Positions 1-7,778 of a stretch of 7,880 bases of DNA are shown here, piece after piece. Origin of the DNA: Leptospiraceae bacterium (lineage in GTDB: Bacteria > Spirochaetota > Leptospiria > Turneriellales > Turneriellaceae); contig JANWWX010000052.1 of NCBI GenBank assembly GCA_025057195.1, positions 1 through 7,880 on the forward strand, read 5' to 3'. The notes under the pieces were generated by a model. It searched no databases. It had not been told where the DNA came from and was given only the letters and a program-made list of their open reading frames with translations. Within the stretch, counting starts at the first letter, position 1; every line of letters starts with the position of its first letter. Both the position numbers and the translations under genes were made by a program.

Positions 1-1
1 G

Positions 2-970
2 CTCGAGCTGGTCAACCTCGACAAAAATCCCAACGTCGATTATCTTTCTGGCTCGATGACCGAAGCAATGGAAGAAAAGCTTTCGAGCAAGTTTGCCTAC
101 CAAAAGGCCGACAAGCAACAGTTAGACCAGGTCGCCGAGGCGAATTTTCTCTACAAAGATGATTTTGCCACCAAATCGGTTGCGCTCAACCTCGGACTTT
201 TGGCCAAGCAAGATGTCGTGATTGCCGGTGGCTTCACCGTGCGCAAGGGTAATAAAGGTGAAGAGCTCCATACAACCGTGCGGATTTTTGACGTGCCGCA
301 GAAAAAAGTCGTGGCTGAAATAAAAGAAAAAAGCCCAATCGACAACACAATTTTTGAGTCGGTCGATAAGATCACCAACAAAATTGTTGATGCAGCTAAG
401 GCAGTGCTGCCAACCAAAGAAGAATGGCAGCGCGGCGGAGGAAAAGCTGCATCCAGACCGTGGTTCAACAACTGGTCGCTGGCACTCGCTGCCGGGGGAG
501 GTCTCTATGCGCTCGACTATGCCGATCGCATCCAGGCGATTCCCCCGGCATTGCGCTTTTCACTCAACGCCAATTTGCCATTGATCGCCGAGCGGATGAC
601 GCTGGCCTTGGCAGGGGTCTATCTCAACGACAGGCCAATCGCCGGCAAGAATCCGGCACTCGAAGGTCTCGATGTCACCACCACCACGCTCATGCCAGGA
701 CTGTGGCTGGGCTATCGCTGGGAGCGCAACAAGTGGGCGTTTGGTCCCCGCCTGGGTGGGGGCTATGCCCTGCAGTCGATCAAAGTCACTGGACTCAGGA
801 ACGAAAACCTCAGCAACATGATGCCGTTTGCTGGCGCGGCGTTCGATATCTTGTTCAAAGTCAGCTCTAGTCTCGATGTGTCTTTGAGCTGGGAAAGCGC
901 AGCACAACTGCAGGGCGGCAAGACCACCTTGCTCAATCTGGCCTTTTTGGGCCTCAATTTCCGGCTTTAG
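2..970 (+). CDS. TolB/FlgO-like domain fused to a beta-barrel-like domain (5'-partial)
   Basis: The frame is open to the left edge and 322 residues are visible; the ATG at base 56 lies inside the domain, so it is not the true start. Visible residues 1-137 look like the alpha/beta domain shared by FlgO, TolB N-terminal and CsgG/LpoB-like proteins: a YLSGSMTEAMEEKL helix, then a DVVIAGGFTV strand, then a VRIFDV strand and a helix before AAKAVLP. After a short GGGK linker, residues from about 156 to the end are alternating hydrophobic/polar strands rich in Gly, Trp and Tyr (WSLALAAGGG, PGLWLGYRWE, LGGGYAL), ending LNLAFLGLNFRL, as in outer-membrane beta-barrels. A surface role is inferred; no enzymatic motif is seen. 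The N-terminus, including any signal peptide or lipobox, lies outside the window. The domain names are pattern matches made by eye; coding status is near certain. Confidence 0.8.
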   Translation, partial: LELVNLDKNPNVDYLSGSMTEAMEEKLSSKFAYQKADKQQLDQVAEANFLYKDDFATKSVALNLGLLAKQDVVIAGGFTVRKGNKGEELHTTVRIFDVPQKKVVAEIKEKSPIDNTIFESVDKITNKIVDAAKAVLPTKEEWQRGGGKAASRPWFNNWSLALAAGGGLYALDYADRIQAIPPALRFSLNANLPLIAERMTLALAGVYLNDRPIAGKNPALEGLDVTTTTLMPGLWLGYRWERNKWAFGPRLGGGYALQSIKVTGLRNENLSNMMPFAGAAFDILFKVSSSLDVSLSWESAAQLQGGKTTLLNLAFLGLNFRL

Positions 971-997
971 CTCCATTCAAAAGTAGTTATACCAGAG

Positions 998-1030
998 ACC
1001 AGAGGGCAAAAACTCCCCCTGCCCTCTGGT
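998..1030 (+). terminator. Strong perfect hairpin, likely terminator of the upstream gene
   Basis: An 11-base perfect inverted repeat, ACCAGAGGGCA (998-1008) and TGCCCTCTGGT (1020-1030), encloses an 11-base loop, 28 bases after the stop codon of the beta-barrel gene. The stem is GC-rich. No T-run follows on either strand, so it is not a textbook intrinsic terminator. It could instead protect the 3' end of the mRNA or work in both directions. The first seven stem bases, ACCAGAG, are also present as a direct copy at 991-997. Confidence 0.55.
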
Positions 1031-1097
1031 GATTCCCTAACCAAAATTCCTTAACTCCAAAAACTTGACACTGGCGTCAAGTTTATGCGGATGCTCC

Positions 1098-1640
1098 ATG
1101 CACCATAAAATATCGGCCATTTTCTTGGCAGTCTCGCTTTTTGCAAGGATTCTGGCAGTAGCACCAAACCAGATGGCGGCGGATTTCAACGATGGCATCC
1201 AAAAGGGCAACCTGAAGCTTGCGCTTGGCTGGTCCCAGGAAAACCATGAGCCCTATCGTGCGCAGTTGTTGCAAGGGCAGTTCGAATTCTTCGCAACCGA
1301 CTATTTCGGGGTGCGCGGCAATGCTGCGTTGCCCCTCTCGCTGGCTGCCCCGGGCATGCAATACTACCCACTTACGCTGGGGATGGCACTGCACTTTTTG
1401 CCCCGGCACGCTGTGGATTTCTTTGCCGGCGCAGACGCAGGGTTTGTCTATTTTGGGACCTCCCAGCTCAGGGCTAATTGGTCCACACGGATTACGGCCA
1501 TCGCGGGAATGAGCCTCTATTTTTGGGGAGCGTTTTTTTTGGAGGCGGAAGCCGGTTACAGCGTATTGCAGTATGCCAGAGATACCGCCGCAGACCTGAG
1601 CGCACCGACTTACAGAGTCCGTATTGGGTTTTACCTATGA
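1098..1640 (+). CDS. Small exported beta-barrel-like protein
   Basis: This gene encodes 180 residues from the ATG at 1098. An in-frame TTG at 1065 would add 11 residues, but the ATG start puts a basic MHHK right before a hydrophobic stretch (ISAIFLAVSLFARILAVA), as in a signal peptide. The mature part alternates aromatic and small residues in strand-like segments (LKLALGWSQ, QFEFFATDYFGVRGNA, YYPLTLGMALHFL, FFAGADAGFVYFG, SLYFWGAFFLEAEAGYSVLQYA) and ends YRVRIGFYL. This resembles a small 8-stranded outer-membrane barrel of the OmpA-like or OmpW-like size class. I recognise no specific family. Only a weak GGA (1089-1091) precedes the start as a ribosome binding site. The stop overlaps the start of the next gene, suggesting co-translation with the lipase-like lipoprotein. 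Confidence 0.75.
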   Translation: MHHKISAIFLAVSLFARILAVAPNQMAADFNDGIQKGNLKLALGWSQENHEPYRAQLLQGQFEFFATDYFGVRGNAALPLSLAAPGMQYYPLTLGMALHFLPRHAVDFFAGADAGFVYFGTSQLRANWSTRITAIAGMSLYFWGAFFLEAEAGYSVLQYARDTAADLSAPTYRVRIGFYL

Positions 1641-2695
1641 CCAGACAGTGTTGCTTGTGGGCAATTTTGCTTCTGGCTTTCGTGTCTGGCTGTAGTTCGA
1701 TCCCCCTACAAGGTGAGCGGCACCGGGTCACAACCGCAGACGACTGGACGCTCATTATCGAACACTTCCCCAGCCTGAACAATACGCTTAAAAGAAAATA
1801 TCCTGTGCTGATTTGCCCTGGTCTGGGTGCAAACCGAGAATACTTCAAACTCAAGGATGAGGATTCGTTAGTGCGCCAGCTCCAGCGCGCAGGCTACGAT
1901 GTCTGGCTGATGGACCTACGGGGGCGCAGGGAAGCCGATGAAACTGGCTACTGGTTTGGCAAACATACATATTCCTATAACGTGGATGACTACATTCGCC
2001 ATGACCTCGACGCCGCACTGCAGTATGTTTTGTCCAAAACCGGCGCTGAAAAGGTCAACTACATCGGCCACAGCATGGGTGGTATCATCATGTATGCGCG
2101 GCTGGGCACACTTGCTGAAAAGCGGGTGGCCAACTTCGTCGCTATTGCCTCACCCCTCAGCCTGCTACCATTCAACGAATGGACATTCAAACTGTACCGC
2201 ATGCGCGGGGGCATGGTGCTGCTCCCGGTTTTGCCCCTCCGCCCTGGGGCGTATCTGGCAAGCTTTGTGCCTGAGAGCGTTTATGCTCCTTTTGCCAACG
2301 CCTTTTACCATCCGGAAAACACCGAGGCAAAAGTAAAGACACAGCTTTTGCGCAACGTGGTAAATAACATCAGCAAAAACGAAATCCGCCAGTTCATCCA
2401 CATGGCAGAAAACGCCGGGCTACATTCTGCTGATGGCACAACGAATTATCGCGATGCCTTAAAAAACGTGACTATCCCAGTATATCTCCTTGCGGCACGC
2501 CGCGACGAACTCGCTGACCCCGCAACTGTACGCGATGTCTTTGAGCGGCTTGGCTCTAAAGATAAAACATTCGAAATATTTTCGCGCGGCGAGGGATATT
2601 CCGAAGACTACGGACACACCGACATCATCTTCGGCAAAAAGGCGCACCAGGAAGTGCACCCGCGCATTATCGCCTGGCTGGATAAAAGAAACTGA
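1637..2695 (+). CDS. Serine alpha/beta-hydrolase lipoprotein, lipase/esterase-like
   Basis: This gene encodes 352 residues. The start at 1637 is chosen because it forms an ATGA overlap with the preceding stop and yields a lipoprotein signal: MTRQCC, a hydrophobic run, then the lipobox VSGC with the lipidated Cys at residue 19. The hydrolase fold follows. Residues 56-70 (PVLICPGLGANREYF) match the oxyanion-hole region, and DVWLMDLRGR lies at 88-97. The nucleophile elbow GHSMG has Ser146. The likely acid Asp290 sits in LLAARRDELADP, and His327 in YGHTD completes the triad. The overall pattern is close to lysosomal-acid-lipase/esterase-like or PHA-depolymerase-like hydrolases, so ester or lipid hydrolysis at the membrane is likely; the substrate is unknown. 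The triad assignment is by motif position, not by structure. Confidence 0.88.
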   Translation: MTRQCCLWAILLLAFVSGCSSIPLQGERHRVTTADDWTLIIEHFPSLNNTLKRKYPVLICPGLGANREYFKLKDEDSLVRQLQRAGYDVWLMDLRGRREADETGYWFGKHTYSYNVDDYIRHDLDAALQYVLSKTGAEKVNYIGHSMGGIIMYARLGTLAEKRVANFVAIASPLSLLPFNEWTFKLYRMRGGMVLLPVLPLRPGAYLASFVPESVYAPFANAFYHPENTEAKVKTQLLRNVVNNISKNEIRQFIHMAENAGLHSADGTTNYRDALKNVTIPVYLLAARRDELADPATVRDVFERLGSKDKTFEIFSRGEGYSEDYGHTDIIFGKKAHQEVHPRIIAWLDKRN

Positions 2696-2749
2696 GACCG
2701 CCCAAACCCTTTGCGCTTGCCGGGCTGATTGCGGAATTTAAGGTTACAC

Positions 2750-3325
2750 ATGGACAGGTTTTCGTGGCGTGGGGCTGTCATCATCACACTTATCCTCGTT
2801 GCAGCCTTCAGCCGAATCATCCCGCATCCGCCCAATTTTTCGCCACTCAACACCATAGCGCTTTTTGGTGCAGCCTATTTCCCCAGGCCATTTGTGGCGA
2901 TCGCTGTGCCTTTGGCCGCAACCTGGCTCAGCGACCTTTTTCTCAACAATGTCACCTACGCCCAAGCCAACCAGCCATTCGTCTGGGGCTATCCCGGCAT
3001 GCTGTGGCAGTATGCAGCATACGTTTTGATCGCCGCGTGGGGGCTGTGGCTTTTCCGGCGTGGAACGGGTTTCTGGCACATTGCCACGGCCAGCCTCAGT
3101 GCTGGACTCATCTTTTTTGTGGTCTCTAACTTTGGCGTCTGGGCCAGCGGTGGACTTTATCCGCAAACCATTTCCGGCCTCATCGCCTGCTATGTGGCGG
3201 CATTGCCCTTTTACCAAGGAACATTGCTCGGTGATATTTTTTATGCTGTGCTGCTTTTCGGTGGGTTCCATCTGGCACAAAAAAAGATTCCCCAACTACA
3301 AGAAAAGACCCGCGCCAGCACCTGA
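2750..3325 (+). CDS. Polytopic membrane protein, DUF6580-like
   Basis: This gene encodes 191 residues. The ATG at 2750 is preceded by TAAGG (2739-2743) at a six-base spacing, a better start than the in-frame TTG at 2729. About five to six membrane segments are visible, near residues 8-20, 33-60 (possibly two), 87-101, 111-131, 141-155 and 159-174. The conserved-looking motifs RIIPHPPNFSPLNTIALFG (22-40), SNFGVWASGGLYPQT (126-140) and PFYQGTLLGDIFYAVLLFG (153-171) match my memory of the uncharacterised DUF6580 family, found in Bacteroidetes and other Gram-negative bacteria. Its shape and size resemble ECF-type substrate-binding S components, but no substrate can be assigned. The start lies 54 bases after the lipase stop on the same strand, so it probably belongs to that transcription unit. 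The last residues are charged and probably cytoplasmic. Confidence 0.78.
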   Translation: MDRFSWRGAVIITLILVAAFSRIIPHPPNFSPLNTIALFGAAYFPRPFVAIAVPLAATWLSDLFLNNVTYAQANQPFVWGYPGMLWQYAAYVLIAAWGLWLFRRGTGFWHIATASLSAGLIFFVVSNFGVWASGGLYPQTISGLIACYVAALPFYQGTLLGDIFYAVLLFGGFHLAQKKIPQLQEKTRAST

Positions 3326-3437
3326 ACTGGTATCGCATCGGCATGGCCCTAAAATGCCCCGCACGAAAAGGAACAGCCGAAAGACCACAGCCAACAGGAA
3401 GTCCTGAACGGTTTGTCCAAACCTAGTCCCATAAGCC

Positions 3438-4427
3438 ATGAAAGTCGATTTTTTTGATGCCCATCGATACGACCGGGAAGCCTTCGAAAAGGCCAATAGC
3501 CAATACCAATTCGATATCCGTTATCTGGAAAATCGCCTGAACAGTGAGACTGTTTCTCTGGTTCGGCCACAAAGTGTGGTCTGTGTTTTTGTCAACGACC
3601 ACGTGGATGGCAAAGTGTTGCAGGCGCTCCATAGCAAAAACGTGCAGTTAGTCGCATTGCGTTGTGCTGGCTTTAACAATGTCGATCTCAAAACAGCCAA
3701 GCAGTTAGGAATCCATGTCGTGCGTGTTCCCGAATATTCCCCTCATGCCGTGGCAGAACATGCGTTGGCTTTGATCCTCACCCTCAACCGCAAGACACAC
3801 CGTGCCTACCATCGGGTGCGCGATGGCAATTTTTCCCTCGATGGCTTGGTCGGATTCGATATTTATGGCAAGACTGTTGGTGTCGTCGGCACCGGCCGCA
3901 TCGGCACTGCCTTCGCCAAGATCCTGCTGGGGATGGGCGCACGGGTCATTGCCTATGACCTGCAACCCAGTGAAGAACTTAAACAGCGCGGTGTGCTCTA
4001 CGAATCATTCGCTAATGTGCTGGCACAATCAGACATCCTGTCACTGCATGTACCGCTCACGCCACAGACATACCACATGATCAACCGCGACACCCTCGCG
4101 CTAACTAAACGGGGGCTGATGCTGATCAATACTGGTAGGGGTGGTCTGATCGATACCAAAGCATTGATTGAGAACCTCAAGTCTGGACACCTGGGGAGCG
4201 CAGGGCTCGATGTCTATGAAGAAGAGGAAGGTATCTTCTTTGCAGACCACTCCGGTGAAATCTTGGCTGACGACCAATTGGCACGGCTGCTCACTTTTCC
4301 CAATGTCTTGATCACCTCACACCAGGCTTTCTTGACCCATGAGGCTTTGGCCAATATTGCGCAGACAACACTCAACAGCATCAGCGATTATGCCGCAGGC
4401 AGGCCATTGGTGCATGCACTGGCATGA
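3438..4427 (+). CDS. ldhA: NAD-dependent D-lactate dehydrogenase, LdhA type
   Basis: The product would reduce pyruvate to D-lactate with NADH in the cytoplasm, a redox-balancing step of fermentation. It has 329 residues, the same length as E. coli LdhA. It shows the 2-hydroxyacid dehydrogenase layout: a split catalytic domain (about 1-100 and 297-329) around a Rossmann domain with GTGRIG at 151-156 and Asp174 after the second strand, which favours NAD over NADP. The catalytic set is Arg234 (NTGRG), Glu263 (in DVYEEEE) and His295 (TSHQAFLT). The segment EEEEGIFFADHSGEILADD and the HQAFLT motif are typical of LdhA rather than of phosphoglycerate or glyoxylate reductases. The ATG at 3438 has only a weak TAAG upstream. 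The gene sits 112 bases after the membrane protein and appears to be its own unit. Confidence 0.93.
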   Translation: MKVDFFDAHRYDREAFEKANSQYQFDIRYLENRLNSETVSLVRPQSVVCVFVNDHVDGKVLQALHSKNVQLVALRCAGFNNVDLKTAKQLGIHVVRVPEYSPHAVAEHALALILTLNRKTHRAYHRVRDGNFSLDGLVGFDIYGKTVGVVGTGRIGTAFAKILLGMGARVIAYDLQPSEELKQRGVLYESFANVLAQSDILSLHVPLTPQTYHMINRDTLALTKRGLMLINTGRGGLIDTKALIENLKSGHLGSAGLDVYEEEEGIFFADHSGEILADDQLARLLTFPNVLITSHQAFLTHEALANIAQTTLNSISDYAAGRPLVHALA

Positions 4428-4461
4428 AGCCGCTTGTCCACATTTCCAATGCTATGGTTTT

Positions 4462-4490
4462 TACCCACAGTTGGGTAGATGAATACCCAA
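4462..4490 (+). repeat. Triple alternating inverted repeat (TACCCA / TGGGTA / TACCCA)
   Basis: Three related arms lie in a row between ldhA and sufB: TACCCA (4462-4467), TTGGGTA (4471-4477) and TACCCAA (4484-4490). The middle arm is perfectly complementary to each neighbour, with a four-base loop on the left side and a six-base loop on the right, so only one hairpin can form at a time. It could be the ldhA 3' end, a protein-binding site, or part of a switch before the suf operon. No clean T-run follows immediately. Confidence 0.5.
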
Positions 4491-4533
4491 GCGCAAGCAA
4501 AGTTAAAGCTTTTTAATGTTTTGCGTTGCTTGG
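4487..4533 (+). repeat. Imperfect inverted repeat, possible ldhA terminator or leader hairpin
   Basis: CCAAGC (4487-4492) pairs with GCTTGG (4528-4533). After a small internal bulge, GCAAA (4497-4501) pairs with TTTGC (4520-4524), and a weak TTAAA/TTTAA pair sits inside. The first arm shares bases with the last TACCCAA arm of the preceding repeat, so the two structures would compete. No U-run follows the stem, so terminator function is uncertain. Confidence 0.3.
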
Positions 4534-4662
4534 CAAACTAATGGACTATAGATTTCCATATCCCAATGGACCTGGACAATGGTGATGCCCTCACTGCCGT
4601 CGTTGTGCATTCAGGAGCAATGGCAAAAAAGAGTTTTTTATCTTTTGTTAAGCTAAAAAAAA

Positions 4663-4691
4663 TAAACATTGCGTGCAGGCTTTAGTATATT
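4663..4691 (+). promoter_or_regulatory. Candidate sigma-70-type promoter of the suf operon
   Basis: TATATT at 4686-4691 matches five of six bases of the -10 consensus. TAAACA at 4663-4668 matches four of six of the -35 consensus, at a 17-base spacing. The surrounding sequence (4623-4666) is AT-rich, unlike the flanking genes. A start about seven bases after the -10 would fall at or next to the sufB ATG (4699), implying a leaderless or nearly leaderless mRNA. This is a visual match in AT-rich DNA and remains tentative. Confidence 0.3.
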
Positions 4692-4698
4692 AGCAGCG

Positions 4699-6160
<1,462 letters not shown>

Positions 6161-6168
<8 letters not shown>

Positions 6169-6949
6169 AACCGCCAGCGAAGCTATTGCCAGCGCCGAAC
6201 AGGCGACTGCGCTGCTTGCAATCCACAACCTCCATGTCCAAACTGCAGAACGGGAAATCCTCAAAGGGATCCATCTCACCATCCGGCCAGGAGAAATCCA
6301 TGCGATCATGGGACCCAACGGCTCGGGCAAAAGCACGCTCGCGCATGTCTTAGCTGGAAATCCAGGTTTCACGGTGACTGTGGGCAGCGTCTTTTTTAAC
6401 GGCAACGATCTTTTGGCCATGGCCATCGAAGAAAGGGCACGCGCCGGGCTTTTTGTCGCGTTCCAATACCCACCAGAAATCCCAGGGGTAAACAATATGC
6501 AGTACTTACGCACGGCGGTCAATACGGTGCGCAAATCCCGTGGGCAGAGTGAGCTTTCGGCAGCAGAATTCCTCTCCCGTGTGCGGACAATCCTCAAAGA
6601 ACTGGGGATGCCAGAAGAGATGGTCCGCCGTTCGCTCAACGAAGGCTTCTCCGGGGGTGAAAAAAAGAAAAACGAAATCCTGCAGATGGCGATGCTTGAA
6701 CCGCGTTTGATGGTGTTGGATGAAATTGACTCTGGCTTGGACGTGGACGCACTCGAGCTGGTCGCACGCTGCGCGCTGCGTGTTTTTGAAGACAAGCGCT
6801 CTGAGCGCAGCCTTGTTGTCATCACCCACTATTCGCGCATCCTGCGCTACATCAAACCCCAATACGTTCACGTGCTTGCGGACGGGAAAATCGTCGAGTC
6901 GGGTGGCATTGCCGTCGCCGAGCGCATCGAAGAAAAAGGCTATGGCTGA
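6161..6949 (+). CDS. sufC: Fe-S cluster assembly ATPase SufC
   Basis: SufC is the ABC-type ATPase of the SufBC2D complex; its ATP-driven dimerisation remodels SufB-SufD during cluster formation. The product has 262 residues. Walker A is GPNGSGKST (51-59), the Q-loop Gln102 lies in FQYP, the SufC-type signature is FSGGEKKK (163-170), Walker B is LMVLDE (183-188) and the H-loop His223 lies in THYSR. The motif [12 protein letters not shown] and the phrase [10 protein letters not shown] are diagnostic for SufC among ABC ATPases. The ATG at 6161 has GGAAG (6150-6154) six bases upstream; the in-frame ATG at 6155 abuts that site and is less likely. About 18 residues precede the usual SufC start (LLAIHNLHV), a small low-complexity Ala/Glu extension. 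It overlaps both neighbours by eight bases. Confidence 0.97.
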
Positions 6950-7778
6950 AACCCCAGCTGTGCAGGAAGCCACTTTAGAACTGCACCGTATTCCCAACGG
7001 TGCTATGTCTAAAGAGAGCAAGCTATTGGTACTAAAGGACAACCCGCATTTTGTTCTGCCGGAAAGCACTCAAACCACAGAAACGGTGGCATTCCAAGTC
7101 TCGGGCAAAAACTGTGCCTTTATCGTGTTGCCGGAGACTGCGGCCAAGCAGGCATGGCACCTAAAAGCCGGATGTGAACTGGACTGCTTTTTCTTAGCGC
7201 GTGGCTTTACGGCAACAACCGAAGTCCATTTTACTCTTGAACCACAAAGCCGCTTGCGCGTCTTCAGTCTATTGGAAGATTGCAACCTCAACTGGCAGGC
7301 AAAAGCGGAGTTGGCCGGTGAGGCTGCCGCTTTTTTTTATGGCCTCACACGCACTGCAGGCAATGCCCAGACAAAAATCGCACTTGTGGTAAAGCATAGC
7401 GGTTGTGGTGGCACAAGTGAGCAGCGCTTTTTTTCCTGCGCTTCGGAAAATTCTGCGATCGAATTCATTGGCCGCATTGTGGTAGAAGCAGGTGCCACGG
7501 GTACTAAAGCCCACCAACTCCACCGTGGTCTTTTGCTTTCGCCCGGCGCCCGCATCGCAGCAGAGCCCATCCTCAACATCTTCCACGACGATGTGCGCTG
7601 CACGCATGGCGCAACGATTGGCTTCATTGATGAAATGGCTTTGCATTATTTGATGGCACGCGGGATCGCGCGAGCCAAAGCAGAGGCAATGCTCGTTGCC
7701 GCATTTGCTGGCCAGTTCGCAGCACTTTTACCGGACGAAGCGAAGACATTTTATGGTTTTGAAAGCAGCGACCACTGA
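6942..7778 (+). CDS. sufD: Fe-S cluster assembly protein SufD, short form
   Basis: SufD pairs with SufB in the scaffold complex and supports iron acquisition and cluster assembly. The product has 278 residues, well below the roughly 420 of E. coli SufD; the N-terminal helical domain appears to be missing. The beta-helix core is present, with strand-like repeats from about 46 to 215 ending in the family motif DVRCTHGATIGFID (217-230). His222 there matches the SufD His (E. coli His360) proposed at the SufB-SufD interface. The C-terminal helical part includes ALHYLMARGIARAKAEAMLVAAF (233-255), like the usual FYLQSRGI segment. The ATG at 6942 overlaps the sufC stop by eight bases. The frame is intact and no break was seen upstream, so it looks like a natural short form rather than a pseudogene. 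Its position after sufC supports the name. Confidence 0.9.
   Translation: MAETPAVQEATLELHRIPNGAMSKESKLLVLKDNPHFVLPESTQTTETVAFQVSGKNCAFIVLPETAAKQAWHLKAGCELDCFFLARGFTATTEVHFTLEPQSRLRVFSLLEDCNLNWQAKAELAGEAAAFFYGLTRTAGNAQTKIALVVKHSGCGGTSEQRFFSCASENSAIEFIGRIVVEAGATGTKAHQLHRGLLLSPGARIAAEPILNIFHDDVRCTHGATIGFIDEMALHYLMARGIARAKAEAMLVAAFAGQFAALLPDEAKTFYGFESSDH

Noticed and set aside
560..976. A 138-codon open frame on the minus strand opposite the 3' half of the first gene.
   Set aside because: It lies wholly opposite a convincing beta-barrel coding region, the translation looks like no known family, and its base composition is what a shadow frame would give.
1533..1540. A run of eight T inside the barrel gene (similar runs at 7331-7338 and 7428-7434 in sufD) as a phase-variation tract.
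   Set aside because: Runs of seven or eight T or A recur here in ordinary Phe or Lys codons, including in housekeeping suf genes, so switching is not supported.
3354..3407. A 17-codon, very basic ORF (MPRTKRNSRKTTANRKS) in the gap before ldhA.
   Set aside because: It has no ribosome binding site, is very short and lies in a gap of only 112 bases; a chance frame is more likely.
4521..4552. TTGCGT or TTGCTT with TATAGA as an alternative suf promoter.
   Set aside because: The possible spacings are 20 and 15 bases, outside or at the edge of the normal range, and the -35 matches are modest.
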